NCBI GenBank assembly: GCA_027858455.1
Contig: JAQICQ010000228.1
Span: forward strand, 1 to 6,906
Length of the DNA stretch: 6,906 bases
Source: Elusimicrobiota bacterium
Lineage (GTDB): Bacteria; CG03; SLGR01; JAGXOG01
Direction of reading: 5' to 3'
Shown here: piece by piece, positions 1 through 6,083 of the stretch
How positions within the stretch are numbered: position 1 is the stretch's first letter
How the letters are laid out: the number at the start of each line of letters is the position of its first letter
Made by a program: the position numbers and the translations under genes
The notes under the pieces: generated by a model
Database searches by the model: none
What the model was told of the DNA's origin: nothing
Seen by the model: only the letters and a program-made list of their open reading frames with translations

Positions 1-448
1 CTTCAGTAACTTTTTTGCCGTATGAAACGGCGCCAGCAAAATTTGAACTTGTAAATGGATTAGTCACTTTACCATTTAAAGACCGCCCCTGGATTTTGTC
101 TGTATGCATATACTTAATTTCCAACCCTGCCGTCCCGTAATTTCCAAGGCTGCACCCGATTCCCGCATATTCGTATCCAATACCTTCAATCCACTCGTTA
201 TGCATAAAAGAGACCCTCTTATCTTTTATCGCCCCCAACCCCGCAGGATTATATGAGATAGCATTAATATCGTCATCTACTGCCGTAAACGCTCCGCCCA
301 TGCCGGAGGGACGAGCTCCTATATCTAAAAGAATAAACTCGGCACTGCTATTTCCCGGCGCGCAATACGGCAATTCCGGCAGCGATAAAAAGATTATAAT
401 AAAAACCGGTATATATAAATATTTAATTTTTGAGAAATTAAACATCAT
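1..448 (-). CDS. PorV/UPF0164-family outer-membrane beta-barrel protein (3' end outside window)
   Basis: The frame is open from ATG at 448 to the left edge (149 codons seen), so only the N-terminal part is present. Residues 1-30 form a signal peptide: Lys near the N-terminus, a hydrophobic run (IPVFIIIFLSL), and a probable cleavage after YCA. The mature start carries the family hallmark, roughly residues 36-72: AEFILLDIGARPSGMGGAFT, then AVDDDINAISYNPAGLG. This is the conserved N-terminus of PorV/PorQ and UPF0164 proteins, which are FadL-like outer-membrane barrels. In Bacteroidetes, PorV shuttles cargo of the type IX secretion system. Here the ATG overlaps the TGA of the upstream surface-protein gene (ATGA, then a second in-frame ATG at 445), and no good Shine-Dalgarno sequence is visible, so translational coupling is likely. 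Family assignment is confident; a PorV-like secretion role is inference, since many UPF0164 members are uncharacterised. Confidence 0.85.
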   Translation of the reverse strand, partial: MMFNFSKIKYLYIPVFIIIFLSLPELPYCAPGNSSAEFILLDIGARPSGMGGAFTAVDDDINAISYNPAGLGAIKDKRVSFMHNEWIEGIGYEYAGIGCSLGNYGTAGLEIKYMHTDKIQGRSLNGKVTNPFTSSNFAGAVSYGKKVTE

Positions 449-3400
449 CTTATAACCGCAGCCTTGCCTGTGACTGTCCTCTTCCCTGAAGTAATAACAT
501 AAATATATATCCCGCCGGCGACATCTTCATTTGAACTGTTTTTGCCGTTCCATTCCCAGTTATATCCGGGCGCCGTACTGCCCGACCATTTTTTAACCAA
601 ACGGCCTGAGACCGTGTATATCTTGATTTTTATTTCTTCTGTAAGTCCTTCAAAGATAATATTTTCATGTCCCAGTCCGGAGTTAGGTTTAAAAGGGTTG
701 GGATATACAACAACATCTGCAAGCACATCAACGGGGACACTGGCCATCAAACCGAATACGGAAAAATGATTTACCCGCGCCTTGATTACATTGTCGTTGG
801 TTTTTTTATCTGAAGTTTTTGTTTTACTCTTCTTTTTTTCTTTCTCTTTTACGGACTTGTTGTCTTTATTATTATCTTCAATCTCTTGTTCATCATCACC
901 GGTCGCCTCTGCGTCATATTTTTCAATATCCTTTTTCTCCGAATTATCTATCTTAACATTATCGCTGTTACCGACGTCTGAATCTTTATTCCCCTCTTCA
1001 CCTTCATCATCTACATCGCCGGAAGGGTCATCAGCGCCGTTAGGGCCGCCTTTGCCCTCTCCGGGATTAGAAGAATCCACACCGTCTTTATTATTGCCGT
1101 GACCGTTGTTATCTTTCCCGTCGTCTTCTTCTGTTTCCTCGCCGGATTCTTCATTTGTATCGTCATTGTCAATTTCATCTTCAATGATTTTACCGGAATC
1201 TTTTTCTTCTTCCCATTTTCCGTTTTTTTCATTAAGATGATAGATATTTAAATCATCAACAGCATAATCCGTTCCGTCAATAATCCCGTCGCCGTCGTCA
1301 TCGTCGTAGGGTATAGATATAGTTATATCCTTATTAAAGACATCTTCCCCGCTTTCAAACTTAAATTCCCGGTATTCTCCTACAGGTTTCAGGGAAGAAT
1401 TTTCCGTTGGTTCGTGATATTTTAAATTTTCCCTTTTCAATTCTTTTATACTTAAAACACTCTCCTCTTTAACGGCTCCGGCCGGTATATCTACCGTGGT
1501 GCCGTCGGCAATAATTACCGTGGTATCCTTGTCTCTCTTTACTTTCTGCCTTTTACGGTGTTCTTTGTTCGGGTCAACTGAGGGGTTGCCTTCTTCGTGT
1601 ATATCCCAGTTAACATCATCAATAAAGATATTGCCGGCAACCGGTTCAGCGTCGTAATAACCATTTTCATCGTAAGCAACGGCTCTTAAACGATATTCTC
1701 CATTTTCAATATTACTGACATTCCAGTATACTGCATAGGGCTTTTTTATATCCATATCAGCAATATCCTTCCACACAGATGAATCTTTTACAACCGCATA
1801 CTGAAAGACAACTCCGGAAGCTGCGCTGCCGGCAACAGTTGCCTTTACGGTAACTGCATTGCCTCTTATCCTTTTACCGGCTTTGGGCGTCTTTATAGTA
1901 GCTTTTGACGAGCCGGACGGTTCAGGAATATCTATGACGACATATTCAAGATTTTTCTCCTCATGGCCCTCAACATCTTCCACCCTAACTGCAAATTTGT
2001 ATCTGCCGGGGGCGAGCTCTTCAGAAACCCATGAATAACCGGCGCTTTCTGTAACCACTTTCACCGGTTTAATGTAGTTAATATATCCGCTGCCGTTATC
2101 AGAATATATATTGTAGTGCAGCCCGTAAAGTTTTTCATGTTTGCTTCCGGCATCTACATATATGTTGTATATGTCCCACTCCTCCGAAATTGACGGATTC
2201 CAGGATAGTTCTGCGCGGAACGCCCCAATAAGTTTCCCCTCAAGATTTACCGGCGGGTCAGACCGAAAATACCGTTGTGAAAATATCGCATATTTTCCTT
2301 CTCTGTCAGTCTCAACAGAGCAGGTATTCTCTTCAATATCAACAGTGGTAACGCTGTTTCTCGCCCATTCTCCGGACTGGTCATTATACCGTAATATTAT
2401 AAGCCCTTTTTCATCAATATCTGTTCCGTCAACATAACCGTCCTGGTCTATATCGTTATAGGGTATAACTATAGAAATATTTTTTTCTATCTCTATTTTT
2501 TCTGTCTTTTTGGTAATCGAGATCTCCACGGGAGCTTCTATTGTTTTATTTCCGTCCGGTTCGTCCTCTTTAACAGGCTTTTCTTCTACCTTTACAACCA
2601 GCGGCTCTTTCTCTTTTTCCGGAACCGCATCTTTTTCTATATTCTCGGGAATGATAATCTTAATTAACCGTCCCGGAACGACTATCTCCTTTTTCTTATT
2701 ATTATCTATTTTTATTATATACGACTCGGGGTTCTTTTTAACTTCTTTGTTTTTAGAAATCCCTACTACTTCTATGCGGTACAGTTCATCTTCAATAACC
2801 GGGGCGCTCGCTGCCTGAGTGCTTAAAATAATTTTATTATCTTTAACTACCGCAACCGGTTCGCTGTAGTCGGTCTCTTTTTGACCTCTGGTCCAGTATA
2901 CTCTGTAATATATACCACTGCCGGTTACCGCTGTATCTGCGGGGAGCGTCGGTATCAGAATATCTAAGATATCCGGATAGTGCGCCGGGGTGTTTGTTGA
3001 TATGCCTATAACCGCCTGGCCGTCAACCGTGGCGGTACTCAAATCAATAATATTTCGGTCAGTTTCTGTCGTATCGCTTATCTCTTCCGTCGTATCTGTG
3101 ATTTCTTCACTGCTGTCGCCGTCAATTTCTTGATAGGCTGGCTCATTTATCTCATCATAATCTTCATTTTCATTTGAAATATTTATATCGGAAAAACCAC
3201 TATCTCCCGACAGGTCTGCCCCTATATTGCTGCGCGTTCCGTCAGAGTCCAGGATTTCCGGCGACCCGGTATCTATGCACGGCGAGTTCGCGCTTAAATT
3301 GAAATTTCCGGATTCAACATCTACAAAAAGAGGGTCATACCCTAATTCTTTTAATTTAATAGAATTGTATTTATAATTAATGCCGTTCTTCCAGAAAAGA

Positions 3401-4167
3401 TTATAGCTAAACGACTCTTGAGCTTTCTCAATAGCGCAATTTGAATACGCTATAATATTATTAATTATCCTGTTTTTAAACCTGTCCGAATCAACGGATA
3501 TGCCTTTGAAGTTCATATCAACTATTGTATTATTAATAATATCGGCCGGACCTCCGATTAGCACTATACCGTTCTGTTTTCCCTGTATTAAATTATGCTT
3601 TATCTCCAGTCCGGGACAGTAACCGTTAACTATAATCCCGTTATCAGAATTGTCTTTAATGTTATTATGTAATATTTTAGAAGCCGCCTCATAAACAACA
3701 ATTCCGTTGTTATTGTTTTCTATCCGGTTATTGCTTATCTCGGCCGGGCTGCGATGCAAATAGATGCCGTTGTAGTTTCTGCTTATAATATTGCCGGTGA
3801 TTTCCGAATTGGAATCCGATATTATTCCGTGTTTTGCATTGGTAACCGTGAAACTGCTTATACTGCTGTTATTGTACAGCCTTACGGAATAGGTATATAA
3901 ATATCCGTCTATTATGGTAGTTTGAGGATTTTCCCCTATGAGAGATACTCCGGCGGGAACAATAATTCTTTCGTGATATTCTCCGCTTTTTACTTTTACT
4001 GTGTCTCCGCTTACAGCGCTTGCCAGGGCTTTTTGAATTGATGTAAAACTATCGGTTCCGGATTTATCGACATTAATTATATCTGCCGACACGAAACCTA
4101 CGGCGGTAATATATGTTATTACCGCTAATAAGAAAAATTTTGCCAGTTTGTTCCCTAAATTATCCAA
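445..4167 (-). CDS. Large secreted surface protein: NosD-type beta-helix, Ig/Fn3-like domains, calcium-loop modules, FlgD-like C-terminus
   Basis: About 1240 residues. I chose TTG at 4167 because GGGAG (4179-4175) lies 7 nt upstream and gives a compact signal peptide ending near VGFVSA; the frame is open to TTG at 4191, which has no good ribosome site. Approximate domains from 4167: signal peptide 1-28; right-handed parallel beta-helix with NosD/pectate-lyase-like repeats (NNRIENNNNGIVV type) to about 317, closed by the common SPCIDTGSP segment; Thr/Asp/Glu-rich linker; a beta-rich domain (about 370-475); Lys/Glu/Pro linker; calcium-loop module near 573 (DIDQDGYVDGTD); Fn3-like region 637-746; Ig-like domain 755-850; a ZU5-like module from about 883 with a second loop near 956 (DDDGDGIIDGTD), split by a very acidic stretch about 993-1126; and a FlgD-like domain about 1155-1240 (VVVYPNPFKPN, VSGRLVKKW, GGIYIYV). 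FlgD-like C-termini resemble type IX sorting domains. Exact function is unknown; adhesin or matrix protein is inferred. First gene of an operon with the PorV-like gene, behind a c-di-GMP riboswitch. Confidence 0.9.
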   Translation of the reverse strand: MDNLGNKLAKFFLLAVITYITAVGFVSADIINVDKSGTDSFTSIQKALASAVSGDTVKVKSGEYHERIIVPAGVSLIGENPQTTIIDGYLYTYSVRLYNNSSISSFTVTNAKHGIISDSNSEITGNIISRNYNGIYLHRSPAEISNNRIENNNNGIVVYEAASKILHNNIKDNSDNGIIVNGYCPGLEIKHNLIQGKQNGIVLIGGPADIINNTIVDMNFKGISVDSDRFKNRIINNIIAYSNCAIEKAQESFSYNLFWKNGINYKYNSIKLKELGYDPLFVDVESGNFNLSANSPCIDTGSPEILDSDGTRSNIGADLSGDSGFSDINISNENEDYDEINEPAYQEIDGDSSEEITDTTEEISDTTETDRNIIDLSTATVDGQAVIGISTNTPAHYPDILDILIPTLPADTAVTGSGIYYRVYWTRGQKETDYSEPVAVVKDNKIILSTQAASAPVIEDELYRIEVVGISKNKEVKKNPESYIIKIDNNKKKEIVVPGRLIKIIIPENIEKDAVPEKEKEPLVVKVEEKPVKEDEPDGNKTIEAPVEISITKKTEKIEIEKNISIVIPYNDIDQDGYVDGTDIDEKGLIILRYNDQSGEWARNSVTTVDIEENTCSVETDREGKYAIFSQRYFRSDPPVNLEGKLIGAFRAELSWNPSISEEWDIYNIYVDAGSKHEKLYGLHYNIYSDNGSGYINYIKPVKVVTESAGYSWVSEELAPGRYKFAVRVEDVEGHEEKNLEYVVIDIPEPSGSSKATIKTPKAGKRIRGNAVTVKATVAGSAASGVVFQYAVVKDSSVWKDIADMDIKKPYAVYWNVSNIENGEYRLRAVAYDENGYYDAEPVAGNIFIDDVNWDIHEEGNPSVDPNKEHRKRQKVKRDKDTTVIIADGTTVDIPAGAVKEESVLSIKELKRENLKYHEPTENSSLKPVGEYREFKFESGEDVFNKDITISIPYDDDDGDGIIDGTDYAVDDLNIYHLNEKNGKWEEEKDSGKIIEDEIDNDDTNEESGEETEEDDGKDNNGHGNNKDGVDSSNPGEGKGGPNGADDPSGDVDDEGEEGNKDSDVGNSDNVKIDNSEKKDIEKYDAEATGDDEQEIEDNNKDNKSVKEKEKKKSKTKTSDKKTNDNVIKARVNHFSVFGLMASVPVDVLADVVVYPNPFKPNSGLGHENIIFEGLTEEIKIKIYTVSGRLVKKWSGSTAPGYNWEWNGKNSSNEDVAGGIYIYVITSGKRTVTGKAAVIR

Positions 4168-4170
4168 AAT

Positions 4171-4239
4171 CAAGCTCCCGAAGAATAACAATTCTTCATT
4201 CTTCTACTTCTTCGGTAGCCCGGCTGGCGTACGGCTATA
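4171..4239 (-). promoter_or_regulatory. Riboswitch expression platform with sequestered Shine-Dalgarno
   Basis: Between the aptamer and the TTG start, the ribosome site GGGAG (4179-4175) can be paired in two ways. Locally, GCTACCGAAGAA (4219-4208) pairs with TTCTTCGGGAGC (4185-4174): 11 pairs and one A-G mismatch. At long range, CAAGCTTCCGA (4342-4332), just 5' of the aptamer core, pairs with TCGGGAGCTTG (4181-4171): 11 pairs with one G-U. The adjacent CCAGCCGG (4227-4220) can also invade the 3' aptamer strand CCGGCTGG (4266-4259). No hairpin followed by a T-run is present, so control of translation initiation is more likely than termination. The direction (ON or OFF with ligand) cannot be read from the sequence alone. 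Confidence 0.6.
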
Positions 4240-4246
4240 GGCTGTC

Positions 4247-4342
4247 GGTTACGGCAACCCAGCCGGCATGCCTCAAAATGAGGTTTAGCCCCGTGGTTTT
4301 GCGTCCCTGCCTTTCAACAGGTTTGCCCTTATCGGAAGCTTG
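4247..4342 (-). ncRNA. Cyclic di-GMP-I (GEMM-I) riboswitch aptamer
   Basis: The minus strand carries the GEMM-I consensus in order: AAGGGCAAACC (4330-4320); a stem CCTGTT/GGCAGG closed by a GAAA tetraloop (4315-4312); GGGACGCAAAACCACGGGGC (4307-4288); a hairpin of the tetraloop-receptor arm (GGCTAAACCTC ... GAGGCATGCC, 4290-4265); and the 3' strand GGCTGGGTTGCCG (4264-4252). By alignment from memory to the Vibrio Vc2 aptamer, the ligand-contact bases G20, A47 and C92 correspond to G4327, A4300 and C4253. All three have the c-di-GMP-specific identity; the G20A change of cGAMP-responsive GEMM-Ib variants is absent. It sits in the 5' leader of the surface-protein gene. Numbering is approximate; the family call is confident. 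Confidence 0.92.
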
Positions 4343-4357
4343 TCAATTTCCCTTTCC

Positions 4358-4363
4358 ATTATA
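4358..4363 (-). promoter_or_regulatory. Probable -10 box of the riboswitch/surface-protein transcript
   Basis: A perfect TATAAT (4363-4358) precedes the aptamer and predicts a start near 4351, so the RNA would begin with about 10 nt of leader before the strand that can pair with the ribosome site. The best -35-like hexamer, TTGAAA at 4392-4387, is 23 nt away, which is too far; nothing matching lies at 16-18 nt. The promoter may therefore be weak, activator-dependent or read by another sigma factor. Confidence 0.45.
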
Positions 4364-4388
4364 GTAGTAACACAATATATATATTTTT

Positions 4389-4604
4389 TCAAATATGGAT
4401 TTTTGTCCTCAAAACAATCAGACGGAGGATATTATTTAAGTCCATCATTCTTTTCTGTCCGTTCGTCAGCATTAATAAGGAACCCGCGGCTATAATAAGA
4501 CCGTTCTCTTTTAAGTCTATATGTAAAACCATATTAATGAAATATACCCATAGTTTATGAAACAATCCCAATTCTTTCTTTTCCACTCTAATTGACAAAA
4601 ACAT
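4389..4604 (-). CDS. Doubtful small ORF, 71 codons, no recognised family
   Basis: This open frame fills most of the gap between the two divergent promoters. It encodes a 71-residue product with a weak hydrophobic stretch (GLIIAAGSLLML) and basic flanks, which could be a single membrane segment. There is no Shine-Dalgarno sequence before ATG 4604 or before the internal ATG that begins MVLHIDLKENG. The only visible promoter element would be the minus-strand TATAAT within the palindrome at 4609-4624, which would put the transcript start at or next to the ATG (leaderless). I recognise no homolog. It may be a chance frame in AT-rich intergenic DNA. Confidence 0.2.
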   Translation of the reverse strand: MFLSIRVEKKELGLFHKLWVYFINMVLHIDLKENGLIIAAGSLLMLTNGQKRMMDLNNILRLIVLRTKIHI

Positions 4605-4620
4605 ATTAACATATTATAAT
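4592..4620 (+). promoter_or_regulatory. Consensus sigma70-type promoter of the permease gene
   Basis: TTGACA (4592-4597) and TATAAT (4615-4620) are both perfect hexamers separated by exactly 17 nt. The transcript should start near 4626-4628. That places the in-frame ATG at 4621 at or before the transcript start and supports the later start at 4669, leaving a leader of about 42 nt. So strong a core promoter usually implies either constitutive high expression or tight repression. Confidence 0.85.
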
Positions 4621-4624
4621 ATGT
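4609..4624 (+). promoter_or_regulatory. Perfect 16-bp palindrome over the -10 box: candidate repressor operator
   Basis: ACATATTATAATATGT is a perfect inverted repeat that contains the whole -10 hexamer. The half-site ACATATTA also occurs as a direct repeat immediately upstream (4601-4608, within the spacer). A dimeric repressor bound here would block RNA polymerase. ArsR/SmtB-type metalloregulators commonly use AT-rich palindromes over the promoters of metal(loid) transporters, which fits the downstream ArsP-like permease, but no regulator gene is in the window and the palindrome does not by itself identify a family. Part of the symmetry follows from ATTATAAT being self-complementary. Confidence 0.5.
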
Positions 4625-4653
4625 ATAAATTTGCAGTTACATTTAAGGCTTAT

Positions 4654-4660
4654 GGAGGAG
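4654..4660 (+). promoter_or_regulatory. Strong Shine-Dalgarno that fixes the permease start
   Basis: GGAGGAG is nearly fully complementary to the 16S 3' end and sits 8 nt before ATG 4669. No comparable site precedes ATG 4621. This agrees with the promoter position and removes the first 16 codons of the longest open frame. Confidence 0.85.
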
Positions 4661-4668
4661 TTAAAATA

Positions 4669-5841
4669 ATGAAAAAAATAAAAGAAAAATATAAATTTTT
4701 AGCAATCTTTATTGTGTTTGCAGCCGCCTACTATATTCCGTTTGGTTCTTTTGCCCTCCCCGGACCGGTTTCAGAGGCATTTATGATGCTTCAGGAATAC
4801 GCGCGCAAACATGTTATCTTATGCCTCATTCCTGCTTTTTTTATTGCCGGGGCTATTGCGTCGTTTGTAAAAAAACAGTCGGTGATAAAATATTTTGGAA
4901 ACAAAGCTAACAAATTTTTAGCCTACACAATAGCATCAATATCAGGTACTATACTGGCAGTATGTTCCTGTACGGTTTTACCCCTGTTTTCAGGCATCTA
5001 TAAAAAAGGCGCCGGGCTCGGGCCGGCAACCGCCTTTCTTTATTCCGGACCGGCAATTAATGTCCTGGCAATTATACTTACCGCCAGAGTTCTCGGCACT
5101 GAACTCGGCATTGCCCGGGCGGTCGGAGCAATTATATTTTCAATAGTTATCGGGCTTTTAATGCATCTCATATTTTTAAAAGTCGAAAGAAAAAGGCACG
5201 CCGACAACGTTTATACGTTTAACGAAGAAAAAGAGGGAAGACCTCTCTGGAAATCAGCCATATATTTTGCTGTTTTAGTTGCAATTCTTGTCTTTGCAAA
5301 CTGGGGGCCGGACGCTAAATTCAAAACCTGGCAACTTGTCTACAACATTAAATGGTACATTACAGGAGCTTTTCTCCTGGCACTTACCCTTATGCTTTAC
5401 AGATGGTTTACAAAAAATGAACTGACCTCGTGGACAAAATCAAGCTGGACTTTTGCAAAGCAGATATTTCCTCTGCTTTTTGCCGGAGTTTTGGTTGCGG
5501 GTTTTCTTCTGGGCAGACCCGGACACCGGGCTCTCATACCGCCTGAGTGGATAGAATCTCTTGTCGGAGGTAACAGTTTCAGCGCCAATCTTTTTGCTTC
5601 GGTGGCGGCCTCCCTAATGTATTTTGCCACATTAACGGAAGTTCCCATACTCCAGGGACTTATAGGAGCAGGCATGGGGAAAGGGCCGGCGCTCGCCCTT
5701 CTTCTTGCCGGTCCGGCGCTCAGTCTGCCTAATATGATTGTAATAAGAAGTGTGATGGGGACAAAAAAAACTTTTGTATTTATTATCCTCGTTGTAGTGA
5801 TGGCCACTGCCGGCGGGATGTTTTACGGCGCGCTCTTTTAA
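4669..5841 (+). CDS. ArsP/DUF318-family membrane permease (metal or organoarsenical efflux type)
   Basis: The 390-residue product has about eight to ten membrane segments. Start 4669 is chosen because GGAGGAG (4654-4660) lies 8 nt upstream; the in-frame ATG at 4621 abuts the -10 box. Family hallmarks (PF03773) are AVCSCTVLPLFSGIYKKGAG with Cys99 and Cys101 at the end of a membrane helix, GLGPATAFLYSGPAIN at 116-131, and the matching second-half segment TEVPILQGLIGAGMGKGP then LLLAGPALSLPNMI at about 323-357. A soluble charged loop lies near 171-195. In Campylobacter ArsP, members expel trivalent organoarsenicals; other members such as SO_0444 of Shewanella are linked to Cu/Zn efflux. The two cysteines suit a soft metal or arsenical, but the substrate cannot be assigned. 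The gene stands alone on the plus strand and converges, with a 4-nt overlap, on the frame ending at 5838. Confidence 0.9.
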   Translation: MKKIKEKYKFLAIFIVFAAAYYIPFGSFALPGPVSEAFMMLQEYARKHVILCLIPAFFIAGAIASFVKKQSVIKYFGNKANKFLAYTIASISGTILAVCSCTVLPLFSGIYKKGAGLGPATAFLYSGPAINVLAIILTARVLGTELGIARAVGAIIFSIVIGLLMHLIFLKVERKRHADNVYTFNEEKEGRPLWKSAIYFAVLVAILVFANWGPDAKFKTWQLVYNIKWYITGAFLLALTLMLYRWFTKNELTSWTKSSWTFAKQIFPLLFAGVLVAGFLLGRPGHRALIPPEWIESLVGGNSFSANLFASVAASLMYFATLTEVPILQGLIGAGMGKGPALALLLAGPALSLPNMIVIRSVMGTKKTFVFIILVVVMATAGGMFYGALF

Positions 5842-6083
5842 AGTTTTTTGGGGTTTTTAATTTGCGGGCCGTAATTTATTTTTAATTCACGCAAAATTTC
5901 TTTTACCTCTCTCAGTCGGGTTTTATCTACCATGAGGCGGGCAGGCTGAACAAGAGGCTTCATCCTTATAAGTTTCTTTCGTGAAAATAATAGACAATGT
6001 CCCTACTGTCGAGAACAAATTTTAGAAATACAATGTACTATATTGCTTGTAGCAAGCACATCTATATATTTAACATACTCCAT
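5838..6083 (-). pseudogene. Small gene interrupted by an in-frame TAG (or UAG readthrough extension)
   Basis: ATG 6083 follows the TAG stop of the phosphatase gene with no gap and in the same frame. The frame runs 26 codons (MEYVKYIDVLATSNIVHC, then ISKICSRQ), meets TAG at 6005-6003, then continues 54 sense codons (GHCLLFSRKKLIRMKP ..., then a charged helix-like segment DKTRLREVKEILRELKI, then NYGPQIKNPKKL) to TAA at 5840-5838. The second part looks protein-like and is rich in Lys, Arg and Glu. An ATG at 5963 could start a 41-residue product, but its only ribosome site (AAGG) touches the ATG. I do not recognise the family. Possibilities are a small downstream gene killed by a nonsense mutation, a degraded remnant, a sequencing error, or UAG readthrough. 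A chance frame is also possible. Confidence 0.35.
5859..5884 (+). terminator. Weak candidate terminator after the permease gene
   Basis: Seventeen bases past the permease stop, AATTTGCGGGCCGTAATTT can fold into an imperfect stem (one T-T mismatch, one G-U, loop GGGCC) followed by ATTTTT. The stem has few G-C pairs, so this is a weak Rho-independent candidate. It is the only such structure seen directly downstream. Confidence 0.25.

Noticed and set aside
542..1102. Open frames on the plus strand (542-769, 782-1102)
   Set aside because: They are antisense shadows of the surface-protein gene; the low-complexity Ser/Leu/Phe-rich translation is what the complement of an Asp/Glu/Lys-rich coding stretch produces.
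2141..2818. Plus-strand frames of about 100 codons (2141-2437, 2510-2818)
   Set aside because: They lie wholly inside the surface gene on the other strand, with no ribosome site or domain signal.
4247..4342. Reading the leader as a cGAMP (GEMM-Ib) rather than a c-di-GMP riboswitch
   Set aside because: The position matching G20 (4327) is G; the G-to-A change that marks cGAMP-selective members is absent. Numbering is from memory, so ligand testing would settle it.
4340..4346. TTGACA on the minus strand (4346-4341) as a -35 box
   Set aside because: No -10-like hexamer lies 16-18 nt downstream; that region is the conserved aptamer core.
5397..5807. 136-codon minus-strand frame inside the permease
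   Set aside because: It is antisense to strongly conserved permease motifs and its translation lacks any recognisable domain.
6044..6058. Hairpin TGCTTG-TAG-CAAGCA as a terminator for the phosphatase
   Set aside because: The stem is only 6 bp, no T-run follows on either strand, and it lies within the interrupted downstream frame.
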